Source: Gemmatimonadota bacterium
Lineage (GTDB): Bacteria > Gemmatimonadota > Gemmatimonadetes > Gemmatimonadales > GWC2-71-9
Direction of reading: 5' to 3'
Assembly: GCA_003221895.1 (NCBI GenBank)
Contig: QHUJ01000128.1
Location: forward strand, 1 to 52,343
DNA length: 52,343 bases
This document shows, one piece after another, positions 8,074 to 17,108 of this stretch; the stretch's first letter is position 1; every line of letters begins with the position of its first letter. The translations under genes and the position numbers were made by a program. Under the pieces are notes generated by a model. The model had not been told where the DNA came from. It was given only the letters and a program-made list of their open reading frames with translations, and ran no database searches.

Positions 8074-10761
8074 ATGACCTTCAAGCACAAGCTCTCGTCG
8101 CGCCTGGCCCGGTTGTGGGCCCGTCGTGCCCCCGCGGCTGCGGTCATCGCCGTTGGGGTTATCTTTGGATGCTTGCGCGCCGTTCCAACCGATGCTCGTA
8201 CTCTTGTGAGGCTCGTCATCCTGCCGCCGCTCGTGAGCCTCGCGGTGAACCAATCCACGGACTTCTACGTCTTCGGAATCACTGACGCCAACGATTCTGT
8301 GGCCGTCGCCGTCGACTGGAGCGCCACGGGCGGCACCATCATCGATTCCTCCGTGGTCAACGGCAATGGCATGCACAAGGGGCATTTCAGAGCCGGTGGC
8401 CAGCCGGGCAGTTACAAGGTGATGGCGAACGATCCGGCCAGCGGGAAGTCCGACAGCGCCAGCGTTGTCGTGACCTCGACGGTCTCCTCGATCGCCTCGG
8501 TGGTCGTCATCCCCGCGAATGCGGGCGCGGCCGTCGGAGGCACGATCCAGTTTGTCGCGGTTCCGCTCGATGCCAATGGCACTGCGCTGGGTGGCCGCGT
8601 CATCTCCTGGTCCAGCTCCAACACATCCGTCGCGAGCGTGGACGGCAACGGGCTGGCGACCGCGCTGGCGGCCGGTACCGCCTCGATCACTGCGACCAGT
8701 GAAGGCGTAACGGGCAGTGGGACCCTTGCCGTCAGCACCACGGTCCTGCCGGTTGCCTCGGTTACGATCAGCCCGGCGTCCGCTTCGGTTGTCGTCGGTC
8801 TCACCGCGCAGCTGAGCGCGACCCTGCGGGACGCGAACGGCAATACGGTGACCGGCCGCACCATCACGTGGTCGAGCACCAGTGCGTCCGTCGCGACCGT
8901 CAGCGGGACTGGATTGGTCACGGGCGTCGCCGTCGGCTCGGCGAGCGTGATCGCCACGAGCGAAGGCAAGGCAGACACCGCGGTGGTGACTGTCACCTCC
9001 GCCGCGCCCCCCCCGGTGGCTTCGGTCACCATCAGTCCCGCGTCTGCATCGGTGGTTGTCGGTCTCACCGCACAACTGAGCGCGACCCTGCGGGACGCGG
9101 GCGGCAATACGCTGACCGGCCGCACTATCACCTGGTCGAGCACCAATGCGTCCGTCGCGACCGTCAGCGGGAGTGGATTGGTCACGGGCGTCGCCGTCGG
9201 CTCGGGGAGCGTGATCGCCACGAGTGAAAGCAAAGCGGACACCGCGGCGGTCACTGTCACCTCCGCCGCGCCCCCCCCGGTGGCTTCGGTCACCATCAGC
9301 CCGGCGTCCGCGACGGTGTTTGTCGGATTCACGTCACAGCTCACCGCGACGCTGCGGGACGCGAACGGCAACCTGCTGACCGGCCGCACGATCACGTGGG
9401 CGAGCAGCAATACCTCCGTCGCAGCCGTCAACGGGAGTGGAGTGGTCACGGGCGTCACCACAGGTTCGGCGAGCGTGACGGCCACGAGTGAAGGCAAGGT
9501 CGGCACCGCGGCGATTACGGTGACGACGCCTCCGCCGCCACCGACGGGCTCGTGCCTTACCCAATCGGGCCCCCTCGTCACGTTGAGCGGGCTGCAAACG
9601 TCGACCTACGAGACGACGAGTCTCGCCGGCTCGACCAGGATGGACGCCACGACGGTGCAGTTCCTCGTCGATCAGTCGGTGAACGTGGTGACCCGCGTCG
9701 GTGGTGGGGACGGTATCTGCTGGTCCGGAGGCGAGATCCTCGGCCAGTACGTGCCCGCGACGCCGTGGACCACCATGCACGACAAGTACGGGATGATCCC
9801 CGGCTCGCACGCGAGCGCGAACCTGATCCACATCGAGAACCTCACGGTCTTCGATCAAGGGGATGGCATCAGCTTTGACACCCAGCCCGACAGCGCGTGG
9901 TCGATCCGCAACGTGCACGTCAAGTACAGTCGGGATGATTGCGTCGAAAACGATCTCATGAATGACGGCACGGTCGATTCGTCGTTCTTTGACGGATGCT
10001 ACGACATCATGAGCGCCCAGGAGTACACGTCAGCCCACGACGGGAGCAACAAGCTCATTACGATCAGCAACTCGCTTGCGCGACTGCAGGAGATGGACGC
10101 TATCTATGAGACTGGATCAGCAGTCCCGCGGCATGAGGCGATTTGGAAGTGGAGTTCCATTGGGCCGAAGCTCGCCTTGTACAATAACGTTTTTCGGGCT
10201 GATGCCCCTTCGATCTCTGGTCAGGGCGCCCGCATGTACATGGCGCCACCGCCCGGCAAGCTGGCGGACTGCTCGAACAACGTCATGGTGTGGCTCGGTC
10301 CCGGGTCGTTCCCCGAGACCCTGCCCACCACGTTCAACGGGAAACAATGTTTCACGATCATGACCGGGGCGGCCGGCCTCGCATACTGGGACGCGGCCGT
10401 CGCAGCGTGGCACGCCGCTCACCCGAATACGCTGCCGGATGTGGCACCGCCCATCGTGGGGATGTATTCCCCGGGACTTACCGGCAGCACGACGCTCACG
10501 GGCGTCGTGACCCTGAGGGCGACTGCGGTGGACGACCGCGACGTGGTTGGCGTTCAGTTCCAGATGAACGGCACGTCCATCGGTGCCGAAGTGACGACGG
10601 GTGGAGTCAGCGGTCCTGGTGCTACCGGCCCCACGAAGTATGCGCTCTCGTGGGACTCGCACGGCGTGGCGAACGGTACCTATACCCTCACGGCGATCGC
10701 GAGAGACGCCGTTGGCCACACCACGACCTCAGCCGGCGTGACGGTGACGGTAAGCAACTAG
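8074..10761 (+). CDS. BIG2 lipoprotein with predicted beta-helix domain
   Basis: An 895-residue lipoprotein, 15 bp downstream of the previous one and in the same riboswitch-led operon. The signal peptide ends in VIFGC (Cys33). It then has an Ig-like module, four BIG2 repeats (about 139-486), and a region (about 490-770) rich in short turns such as VTRVGGGDGICWSGG and HIENLTVFDQGDGISFDTQ. That region looks like a right-handed parallel beta-helix of the kind found in polysaccharide-binding or -cleaving proteins. A final bacterial Ig-like domain (about 793-895) ends in VTVTVSN. No catalytic residues could be assigned. With its neighbour it suggests a cyclic-dinucleotide-controlled pair of surface proteins that bind or process the glycan made here. 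Confidence 0.82.
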   Translation: MTFKHKLSSRLARLWARRAPAAAVIAVGVIFGCLRAVPTDARTLVRLVILPPLVSLAVNQSTDFYVFGITDANDSVAVAVDWSATGGTIIDSSVVNGNGMHKGHFRAGGQPGSYKVMANDPASGKSDSASVVVTSTVSSIASVVVIPANAGAAVGGTIQFVAVPLDANGTALGGRVISWSSSNTSVASVDGNGLATALAAGTASITATSEGVTGSGTLAVSTTVLPVASVTISPASASVVVGLTAQLSATLRDANGNTVTGRTITWSSTSASVATVSGTGLVTGVAVGSASVIATSEGKADTAVVTVTSAAPPPVASVTISPASASVVVGLTAQLSATLRDAGGNTLTGRTITWSSTNASVATVSGSGLVTGVAVGSGSVIATSESKADTAAVTVTSAAPPPVASVTISPASATVFVGFTSQLTATLRDANGNLLTGRTITWASSNTSVAAVNGSGVVTGVTTGSASVTATSEGKVGTAAITVTTPPPPPTGSCLTQSGPLVTLSGLQTSTYETTSLAGSTRMDATTVQFLVDQSVNVVTRVGGGDGICWSGGEILGQYVPATPWTTMHDKYGMIPGSHASANLIHIENLTVFDQGDGISFDTQPDSAWSIRNVHVKYSRDDCVENDLMNDGTVDSSFFDGCYDIMSAQEYTSAHDGSNKLITISNSLARLQEMDAIYETGSAVPRHEAIWKWSSIGPKLALYNNVFRADAPSISGQGARMYMAPPPGKLADCSNNVMVWLGPGSFPETLPTTFNGKQCFTIMTGAAGLAYWDAAVAAWHAAHPNTLPDVAPPIVGMYSPGLTGSTTLTGVVTLRATAVDDRDVVGVQFQMNGTSIGAEVTTGGVSGPGATGPTKYALSWDSHGVANGTYTLTAIARDAVGHTTTSAGVTVTVSN
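8752..9540 (+). repeat. Three tandem 264-bp BIG2 units with C8 tracts
   Basis: Units begin at 8752, 9016 and 9280, each 88 codons apart. The first two are nearly identical over most of their length. The junctions carry runs of eight C (9007-9014 and 9271-9278) coding for Ala-Pro-Pro-Pro linkers. Both the long repeats and the homopolymer runs are prone to slippage or recombination. Confidence 0.8.
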
Positions 10762-10780
10762 AAAGTGCAGACGTGCTAGG

Positions 10781-10817
10781 AACCCATCCCTCCGCTTTGG
10801 GGGGATGGGTTTTTTTT
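10781..10817 (+). terminator. Strong intrinsic terminator
   Basis: AACCCATCCC pairs with GGGATGGGTT around a short loop and runs into eight T. It ends the rightward lipoprotein operon 20 bp after its stop. The stop codon of the convergent deacetylase gene lies within the T-run. The minus strand has no T-run after the hairpin, so it is unlikely to work for the leftward operon. Confidence 0.92.
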
Positions 10818-11625
10818 ATGAGGGCTTTGCGAGGGGCCGTTGGCTCTGCCGCTGCACGTAGTAGCGGTACGGTCCGGGTAGCGCCGCCCGGACGAAGTTC
10901 TTGACTCGGCGGACCAGCATCGCCCGACCCCAGCCATTGAAATGCGCGAGCCGCCCGATCCGCGCGGCTGGTGTGGCCGCCTTCGGCGAGAAACGGCCTA
11001 CCATCCAGCATCCGTCGACCAGCTCGGCAGTGAGCGTCGGCTCGCAGGTGAAGAGGTAGCGCAAGCCTGCGGGGCCGGCGGTTGCCAGTACCAGCGGCGA
11101 GATGTCTCCGCCCGGCACGGCGGCGGCGATGCACGGCTCGCCCAGGAGATCGGCCAGCCGGTCGCAGCTGATGCGCCACTCGGTCATCATCTGGTCCCGC
11201 GTCAGCTCGCGGAAGATGTCGGGGTGGGTATGCGAGTGACTGCCGACGATGTGCCCGCAGCCGCGCAGGTACCGGATTTGGGGGGCATCGAGAAAGCCCG
11301 GCGTTCCGATGCGGTCGGTCGTGACGAAGAAGTGGCCGAGCCACCCGCGGCGGCACAGCTCATCGCCGATCTCGACCGCGCTGCGCCCCCCATCGTCAAA
11401 GGTCAGTAACAGCCGCCGGCCGGGGGTCGTGAAGTCGATCGCCGTGACGAGCTCGGCACGCATGGCCGCGCCCGCGAGTGCGTCGAGGTGCTTCGCGAAG
11501 GTCGCCCAATCGTGTTTGAAGACCGTGGCGCCGGGACCTTCGAACCCTGAGTCCCGGGGATCGTCGGTCACGTCGTGATACGCGAAGACGGCTGTCAGCG
11601 CGACAGCGGTAGGCTGGCCGGCCAC
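10816..11625 (-). CDS. Polysaccharide deacetylase (NodB-type)
   Basis: A 269-residue carbohydrate esterase family 4-like enzyme expected to remove N- or O-acetyl groups from a glycan or its precursor. It has FAYHDV near the start, the metal-binding LLLTFDDGG (72-80, paired Asp), and GSHSHTH (128-134) for the His ligands. No signal peptide is visible, so it probably acts on the cytoplasmic side. I chose the GTG at 11625, which has AGAGGA about 11 bp upstream; it overlaps the end of the GT2 gene by 31 bp. An open frame continues upstream to 11763, but that would overlap the GT2 gene further. Last gene of its operon. Confidence 0.82.
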   Translation of the reverse strand: MAGQPTAVALTAVFAYHDVTDDPRDSGFEGPGATVFKHDWATFAKHLDALAGAAMRAELVTAIDFTTPGRRLLLTFDDGGRSAVEIGDELCRRGWLGHFFVTTDRIGTPGFLDAPQIRYLRGCGHIVGSHSHTHPDIFRELTRDQMMTEWRISCDRLADLLGEPCIAAAVPGGDISPLVLATAGPAGLRYLFTCEPTLTAELVDGCWMVGRFSPKAATPAARIGRLAHFNGWGRAMLVRRVKNFVRAALPGPYRYYVQRQSQRPLAKPS

Positions 11626-12635
11626 GTCCGGCGGGATCCTCTGAGGAATTCGATCACGGATCGCAGATAGCCGATCCCGTAACTGAAATGGACGATAGGA
11701 AAGACCAGGGCAAGTGTTGCCATGGTCCGGAGGCCCGACTTGCGCGCCGCAACCAGCGCGCACCCTACCGCGGTGAGGATGTACGTCGCGGCCATCCCCG
11801 CGAGCACCACGCGGGCCGAGTGAATCCGCGGGGCGAGGATGGCGCTCACGAGGAGTGACAACAGGAAGAGCGGTGGGACGAGCTGCCGGAACGTGGTTAC
11901 GCGGCCCAGCTTCCCGACGACGAGCGGCTTGGAATACCCGTACTGGTAGTACATGCGAGCGACCTGACGCAGCGTCTCGCGCGCGTAGTAGTACGCCACG
12001 ACCTGCGGGACGAGCAACACGCGTCCGCCTGCGCTGATCAGGCGCGCGTTGAATTCACTGTCTTCGTCGCGCTGGTGTTCGTCGAACAGCCCAACCCGGT
12101 CGAATGTCTCCCGGCGGCAACAGAAGAACGCCACCGTGTCCACCCAGCGCGATTGGCGCACGCCGATGCGGAAGTAGGCGTTGCCGACGCCGAACGGGTG
12201 CGACAGCGCGAGCGCGATCGCACGACCGACGGGTGTTTCGGTGGCGGGCTGGGTGACGATCACCCCACCCACGTTGTCAGCGCCGGTTTCCACGAGCGCG
12301 GCCACGAGGTCGCCGATGTAGTTGGGCGGGTACAGCGCGTGGGCGTCCATGCGCACGATGATCTCGCCGGCGGCGGCGCGAATGCCGACGTTCAGGGCGA
12401 TCGGCTGAATCCGCCCGGGGTTGTCGAGCACGCGGATCATCGGATATCGGTTCACGTACTCGTTGAGAATGGCCAGCGTGCGGTCCTCGCTCCGCCCGTC
12501 TACGACCAGCACTTCGAGGCGATCGTGGGGGTACGTCGTCGAGAGTATGGAGTCGAGGCAGCGCGCAATGAAGCGCTCTTCGTTGCGGCACGGCACAATC
12601 ACCGTCACCGTGGAGCGCTGGGAGTGGGTGGTCAT
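11595..12635 (-). CDS. Family 2 glycosyltransferase, membrane-anchored (paralogue)
   Basis: A 346-residue GT2 enzyme, aligned end to end with the protein at 8-1051: CRNEERFIARCLDSILSTTYPHD here, CLNEERFIGACLDSILATQHPHD there. The VVDGRSEDRT and RMDAH (DxD-type) motifs are kept, there is an acidic DEDSEFNARL in place of QDDELNFRL, and the C-terminus carries about three membrane segments. The ATG at 12635 overlaps the stop of the ATP-grasp gene as ATGA; the longer upstream frame lies inside that gene and was rejected. Together with its paralogue it suggests that two related glycans, or two steps with similar acceptors, are made at this locus. Confidence 0.9.
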   Translation of the reverse strand: MTTHSQRSTVTVIVPCRNEERFIARCLDSILSTTYPHDRLEVLVVDGRSEDRTLAILNEYVNRYPMIRVLDNPGRIQPIALNVGIRAAAGEIIVRMDAHALYPPNYIGDLVAALVETGADNVGGVIVTQPATETPVGRAIALALSHPFGVGNAYFRIGVRQSRWVDTVAFFCCRRETFDRVGLFDEHQRDEDSEFNARLISAGGRVLLVPQVVAYYYARETLRQVARMYYQYGYSKPLVVGKLGRVTTFRQLVPPLFLLSLLVSAILAPRIHSARVVLAGMAATYILTAVGCALVAARKSGLRTMATLALVFPIVHFSYGIGYLRSVIEFLRGSRRTWPASLPLSR

Positions 12636-13975
12636 GCCTGGATCGCCATCACCGTCTCCGAGACCTGGCTCGGGGGAGGGGAGGCAGGAGCAGGGGCTGG
12701 CATAGGCGCGGCCACCGGCGCGGACGGGAGAACCGCGCGCTGTGTCGCGGGTGCTCGACGGTGCCACAGCCGCTCGCGCACGACGCGCCCGAGCTCAGCA
12801 GCGCCCTGCACCCATTCGCCCACGCTCGGCCACGGATCGTTCCAACTCCACATCTCGCTTCTTGTGCCGCGCGGCTGCGGTCCCAGGATTTCCCAGAACC
12901 CCTTCGCCCAGCTGGGATAGGGGACAGGACAACCCGGAGGCGGACCATCGAGGATGAAGAGCGCGCGTTTCACGTCGCCCCACAACCAGCGAAGCGTGAC
13001 GCCGGACTTGTAATCGACCGGTGCAGCGACAGGCATGTTGCCGATCAGCGCTGTCCACATAGCGGGGAAGTCGACGCCTGCGGCGACGGCGAGCGCGAGC
13101 GAGCTCCAGAACCGGCCGTTGACCTCCATGAGGCACGGCTCGCCCTCGCCATCATCGCGGAACTCCACCATGGCCGGTCCATGCCAGCCCATCGCGGCGA
13201 GCAGCCGCATCGACGGCTCGCGCAAGCGGGGCTCGACCGGAATCGACCGGCGAAGACTGCTGCCCGAGCCCGACGGTCGGATATCGCGGAGCCGCTCGTG
13301 CGCGAACCAGACGATGGGTGTGCCGCGGTCGTACAGCGCAAACACGCCCTTGCCGCGACCGCCGACCACGCCCTGGATCAGGGGCCAGAGTGTGCCCTGG
13401 CGGCACGCGAGCACCGTCGCTTCGAGATCGGCCTCATTCTGTACGTATTCCGCGCCGTGAGCCGCTACGTAGTGGTTGCCGTCCCAGTAGTCGCTCAGAC
13501 GCGGCTTGACGATGCACGGATAGCCAACGGCAGCCGCGGCCTCGCGCGCCTCGGCGAACGACGTCGGGAATCCCGTGGGTGGAATGCGCACGCCACACGC
13601 TTGGGCAAACCTCAACGTGCTCGCCTTGTCGAAGGCACGCAGCAGCAGGTCCGTGGGACCGCAGCCGAGCCGCATGCCCCAACGCTCCCATTCATGGCGC
13701 TCGGTGTTCAACATCAGGCAGGTGCGCTCGCGCTGCGGCAAGACGACCTGCACTCCCTGCACGCGAGCCCAGTCGCGCACTTCGGCCAGAGCCGCGACGC
13801 TGTCGCCGGACTGGTGGAAGGAATCACGGCAGTAGCGGGACCAGGCGGCGAGCGGGCGCCGCGTCGGGCTTGCGATGAACACGGTGGCGCCGCCGCGCCC
13901 CAGTGAGCGCGCGCAGGCGAGCGCCTGATTGGTGTGTCCGTCGAGGACCAGGACGCGCCGGTTATGAAACGGCAT
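12632..13975 (-). CDS. ATP-grasp ligase-like protein
   Basis: A 447-residue ATP-grasp protein, the fold that joins a carboxylate to an amine or similar nucleophile using ATP. The pre-ATP-grasp domain begins VLVLDGHTNQALACARSLG. The nucleotide-binding lysine is in YPCIVKPRL (Lys157), and the metal-binding end is FRDDGEGEPCLMEVNGRFW (EVNGRF about 283-288). Similar free-standing ATP-grasp proteins in polysaccharide clusters are thought to attach amino acids or modify sugar acids, but the substrate is unknown. It overlaps the upstream fusion gene by 14 bp and the downstream GT2 by 4 bp, so all four genes of this operon are translationally coupled. About the last 60 residues are Pro/Ala-rich and low in complexity. 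Confidence 0.82.
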   Translation of the reverse strand: MPFHNRRVLVLDGHTNQALACARSLGRGGATVFIASPTRRPLAAWSRYCRDSFHQSGDSVAALAEVRDWARVQGVQVVLPQRERTCLMLNTERHEWERWGMRLGCGPTDLLLRAFDKASTLRFAQACGVRIPPTGFPTSFAEAREAAAAVGYPCIVKPRLSDYWDGNHYVAAHGAEYVQNEADLEATVLACRQGTLWPLIQGVVGGRGKGVFALYDRGTPIVWFAHERLRDIRPSGSGSSLRRSIPVEPRLREPSMRLLAAMGWHGPAMVEFRDDGEGEPCLMEVNGRFWSSLALAVAAGVDFPAMWTALIGNMPVAAPVDYKSGVTLRWLWGDVKRALFILDGPPPGCPVPYPSWAKGFWEILGPQPRGTRSEMWSWNDPWPSVGEWVQGAAELGRVVRERLWHRRAPATQRAVLPSAPVAAPMPAPAPASPPPSQVSETVMAIQA

Positions 13976-15644
13976 CGGTCGTCTCCATGGCTTGCAACGA
14001 GGGCTTCTGTCGAGTCAGCACGGAGCGGTAGATCGCGATGACGTCCTGAGTCAGGCGCCGTTCATCCAGTGCCTGGATCGTCTCCCGCCCGGCAATGCGC
14101 CGGCCTGCGCGCAGGACGCGCTCCAACGCACGCGCGATCGTCGCCGGCTGATCGTCGGCGCAGAGCTCGCATCCTTCGATGCGCTGCAGGCGCAGCGGCA
14201 CGTCGCCGACAGCCACCGAGACCACCGGGAGATCGCAGGCGAGCGCCTCCTTCACGACGTTGGGCGATCCCTCCTGCATGGAGGTGAAGACCAGCGCGTC
14301 GCACGCATTCATGTAGAACGGGATGTCCGAGTGTGGAGCGCCCCACGCCACCACGAGCTCGGCACCGAGTGACGGATCGACCAGCTCGAGTGCCGCTTTC
14401 GCGAGCCAATACCGCTTGCGGGTCAGGGCGGGGTCTCCCGCGAACAGCACGAGCCGCTTGTCGGCCGGCAGGGCCAGGTGCCGGCGCGCCTCGTTCTGCG
14501 GAATGAGGCGAAAGAGACCCAGGTCGAGTCCCGACGGAATGACGTGTGCGCGCGCCGGCGGCGGCACGAAGCGCGTCATATGCTCGGACACAACCACCGT
14601 CGCGTCGGCGCGGCGCGCCACGAACTGGGAGGCGAGCTTGAGCAGCCGGCCCCCGGTCGTGAGGCGCCCGGCCGCGTCCTCGATGCCCTGGAGATCGTCG
14701 CCGCGGAACGTCACCACCAGGGGCAGCCGCTTCGGCAAAGCGAGCACGCCGCTCTGACCGAACTGGGCGTGCACGAGATCATAGTTGCCTCGCCGGACCC
14801 GCCGCCCCGCTTCCAACCACGCCTTGACGTAGTTCCAGGGTTTGCCGTTGCCTTTGAAGTGGAAGACATCCACATGGACACCCGCAGCCTGCAGAAACTC
14901 CACCTGGCGTTTGATGAAGAACGTGGTGCGCGGGCGCCCGTCGGGAACGGGCCACTCGCTGGTAATCATCAGCACGCGGATCGGGAGGGCGGAGCCCGAT
15001 CCCTCAGCGGTGGCGGTTCCCACTCGCTCCATGGCGATGCGGCGCAGATCGTCGCGTGCCGTGCCCGGATCGTCATTGCGGAGCTTCACGGCATTCGCCA
15101 CCCGCCCAAACACGCGGGTATACGCGTTCCAGCGATCACGTAGGTAGGGCACCGAGTATTCCTGCTTGCGGGCGAACGCCACTTCGGGGCGCGTCTCCAC
15201 GAGGATCGGCAACGCCGGCGTTGGAGTGAAGACCTTGAGCACGCGAGTCCAGAGTCGGCCCCAGATGCTCTCGCTCCAAAGGTCCACGAGCGTGTCGTAG
15301 TGATAGCGGTCCATGACGAGAATGCGACGTTGAATCCCTTCGATGTAGGCGCGATAGCAGAGCAGCACGAGGACGTCGATCGGGTAGATCAGGCGTCGCA
15401 GCACTTTGCTCCACACGACGGCGTTGCGAATGCGGCGTGCAAGTGATGGGTTCGCGTCTCCCGGCTGGGAAACAGTTGGGCCCACGCCACCATCGCGCAC
15501 TTTGCGGAACGCCGCGTAGACGCCGACGTCGTGGTCGAGATGAAGCACCGCGACGGGTACACCACGCTCTTCCAGAGCCGCGAGCAGCCCCTGGATCAGC
15601 GTCGACTTCCCAGCCCCATCTAAGCCCGACAAGGTGATCAGCAT
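13962..15644 (-). CDS. Thymidylate-kinase-like / family 4 glycosyltransferase fusion
   Basis: A 560-residue single frame with two enzymes. Residues 1-205 are a P-loop kinase of the thymidylate-kinase type: Walker A SGLDGAGKST (6-15) and the DR motif in MDRYHYD (111-117). Residues 221-560 are a GT-B glycosyltransferase: LMITSEWPVPDGRPRTTFF, LFAGDPALTRKRYW and GSPNVVKEALACDLPVVS with the donor-binding glutamate. Joining a kinase to a glycosyltransferase suggests that a glycan or its lipid carrier is phosphorylated as it is made; this is inference. It is the first gene of the operon, with activator-type site B 120 bp upstream. Confidence 0.85.
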   Translation of the reverse strand: MLITLSGLDGAGKSTLIQGLLAALEERGVPVAVLHLDHDVGVYAAFRKVRDGGVGPTVSQPGDANPSLARRIRNAVVWSKVLRRLIYPIDVLVLLCYRAYIEGIQRRILVMDRYHYDTLVDLWSESIWGRLWTRVLKVFTPTPALPILVETRPEVAFARKQEYSVPYLRDRWNAYTRVFGRVANAVKLRNDDPGTARDDLRRIAMERVGTATAEGSGSALPIRVLMITSEWPVPDGRPRTTFFIKRQVEFLQAAGVHVDVFHFKGNGKPWNYVKAWLEAGRRVRRGNYDLVHAQFGQSGVLALPKRLPLVVTFRGDDLQGIEDAAGRLTTGGRLLKLASQFVARRADATVVVSEHMTRFVPPPARAHVIPSGLDLGLFRLIPQNEARRHLALPADKRLVLFAGDPALTRKRYWLAKAALELVDPSLGAELVVAWGAPHSDIPFYMNACDALVFTSMQEGSPNVVKEALACDLPVVSVAVGDVPLRLQRIEGCELCADDQPATIARALERVLRAGRRIAGRETIQALDERRLTQDVIAIYRSVLTRQKPSLQAMETTDAVS

Positions 15645-15763
15645 CCTGTCTTTTCGAGGTCTCTCCTACTGCCGCAGAGCAGGACGCGTGCGGAGAGTGC
15701 CGCGCTGTAACATCTTGAACAGCAATCAGTTATGTCTTGTATCACTGCGAGACCGGCAGTCTT

Positions 15764-15781
15764 TGTAGCAGCTCCGTTACA
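15764..15781 (-). promoter_or_regulatory. Activator-type dyad, site B
   Basis: TGTAGC-AGCTCC-GTTACA followed by TCTGCGCG, identical to site A except in the spacer. It is 120 bp upstream of the kinase-glycosyltransferase operon. On the minus strand CGGCAC, a good -24 element, begins 63 bp towards the gene (15697-15702), the same distance as at the better promoters. The -12 GC is not at the normal spacing, so the promoter is only half convincing. The site sits just past the stop of the upstream O-antigen ligase gene. Confidence 0.65.
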
Positions 15782-17108
15782 TCTGCGCGGGCGTCACGTT
15801 ACGCCCGGACAGACCAGGACTTCGAGGTGGGGAGAGCGCCGCGAGGTCTGCAGCGTGGTCTTCCCCTGCTTGCGCGTAGGACAGAGCGAACCAGAAGAGC
15901 GGTGTAATGAACCAATCGCCGCTCATGTTCGACGCCATGGCAGTGACGGCGAGGGCCAGCGGCAGGGTACCGTCGGGGCCTTTGCGTGCCCGCCAGGCGC
16001 TCAGGAAGCAGAACCAGGTCCCCATCAGAAATGGGATCGCGGAAACGAGGCCCGTGGCGCTCAGCACCTCGAGCACCGAGTTGTGCGTGCCGCGCCGCCG
16101 GCGCACGCGCTCTTCCAATCGCCGGCCGAGCTCATACTTGTTGTTCGCCGGTCCCCATCCGAAGAACGGCCGTTCCACGATCATTCCCACCACGGTGGGA
16201 TAGATCAGCTCGCGACCGGTGAGCGTGCCGGTCTCGAGCGTGTCCTCCATCCGGTTGCGCATTACCTCGGAGTTGTAGGCGGCGACAGCGATCGCACCAA
16301 TGAGGAGCACGGCGAGCGCCATGTTGCGTGCCAGGTGCCGCAGATCACCGCTCTGAAACAAAAACGCCAGGATCCCGAGCGCGACAGCGAGGAGGCCGCC
16401 GCGGGACCCGGTGTTGGCGACGGCGTACGCGAGGAAACCGATCAGCGCAGCGCCGGTAACCGGTTTGCGCCACCAAGTCTTGCGGAAGTGGCCAAACGAC
16501 AGGCCCACCATGACGATCAGGCCCGCTCCCAGGATCATGGCCGCGTGATTCGAGTTCTGTCCCAGCGCGGAAACGCGCGTCCCGCCGGTTTGCACCTTGT
16601 GCAGGGTGGTGAGAATCCCGAGGAACGGCATCGCCGCGCGTGCGATGCAGGCCACCGCGAACGTGGCGAGCGCGCGTACCGCCACGGTCTGCGACCGCAT
16701 CAGATTGCGACCGATACAGAAGATCAGGAACAACTCGACGAGGGACGCCAGCATCTTCGACACTTCGAGCCAGTAGTCCGCGCCGTTGGCGACCGTCGCG
16801 ACGTGGTCGCGGCCGCTGATCGCGGCGGCCACCAGGAACGCATAGAAGTAGACCAGGAACCAGCGTGCGGCGCGCGTCAGGCGGCCGAAGCTCGCGGAAG
16901 GCGCAAGAAACGTCGTCGCCAGAAACAGTGCGCCTACCGCGGTCGGGATCTCGATCGGGAAGGACGACGCATCGCGGTCCGAGAACTCGTATGGGATCGA
17001 CAAGACAAAGAGATAGAAGGCGAAGCAGATGATCTGGGTCGTAAACGCTGTGACGGCCGGCCGCGGCCGGGTGGCTGCTACCTGCGCCGGGAGCGCGGTG
17101 ACGGTCAT
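15777..17108 (-). CDS. O-antigen ligase/polymerase (Wzy/WaaL-like membrane protein)
   Basis: A 443-residue multispanning membrane protein, with about ten to twelve hydrophobic segments, of the O-antigen ligase/polymerase superfamily. It would join lipid-linked repeat units, or transfer them to an acceptor, on the periplasmic side. Family signs are ANTGSRGGLLAVALG, then the large periplasmic loop with VERPFFGWGPANN and THNSVLEVL carrying the conserved His. The ATG at 17108 overlaps the flippase stop as ATGA. A much longer open frame reaching 18293 runs out of phase through the flippase gene and reads as arginine-rich nonsense, so it was rejected. Last gene of its operon. Confidence 0.87.
   Translation of the reverse strand: MTVTALPAQVAATRPRPAVTAFTTQIICFAFYLFVLSIPYEFSDRDASSFPIEIPTAVGALFLATTFLAPSASFGRLTRAARWFLVYFYAFLVAAAISGRDHVATVANGADYWLEVSKMLASLVELFLIFCIGRNLMRSQTVAVRALATFAVACIARAAMPFLGILTTLHKVQTGGTRVSALGQNSNHAAMILGAGLIVMVGLSFGHFRKTWWRKPVTGAALIGFLAYAVANTGSRGGLLAVALGILAFLFQSGDLRHLARNMALAVLLIGAIAVAAYNSEVMRNRMEDTLETGTLTGRELIYPTVVGMIVERPFFGWGPANNKYELGRRLEERVRRRRGTHNSVLEVLSATGLVSAIPFLMGTWFCFLSAWRARKGPDGTLPLALAVTAMASNMSGDWFITPLFWFALSYAQAGEDHAADLAALSPPRSPGLSGRNVTPAQM

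Noticed and set aside
5779-9540. Regular repeats that could suggest a CRISPR array
   Set aside because: Units are about 255-264 bp, in frame, and code for BIG2 Ig-like domains; no short repeat-spacer pattern exists.
10781-10817. Bidirectional use of the strong terminator
   Set aside because: The minus strand shows no T-run after the hairpin, so only rightward termination is supported.
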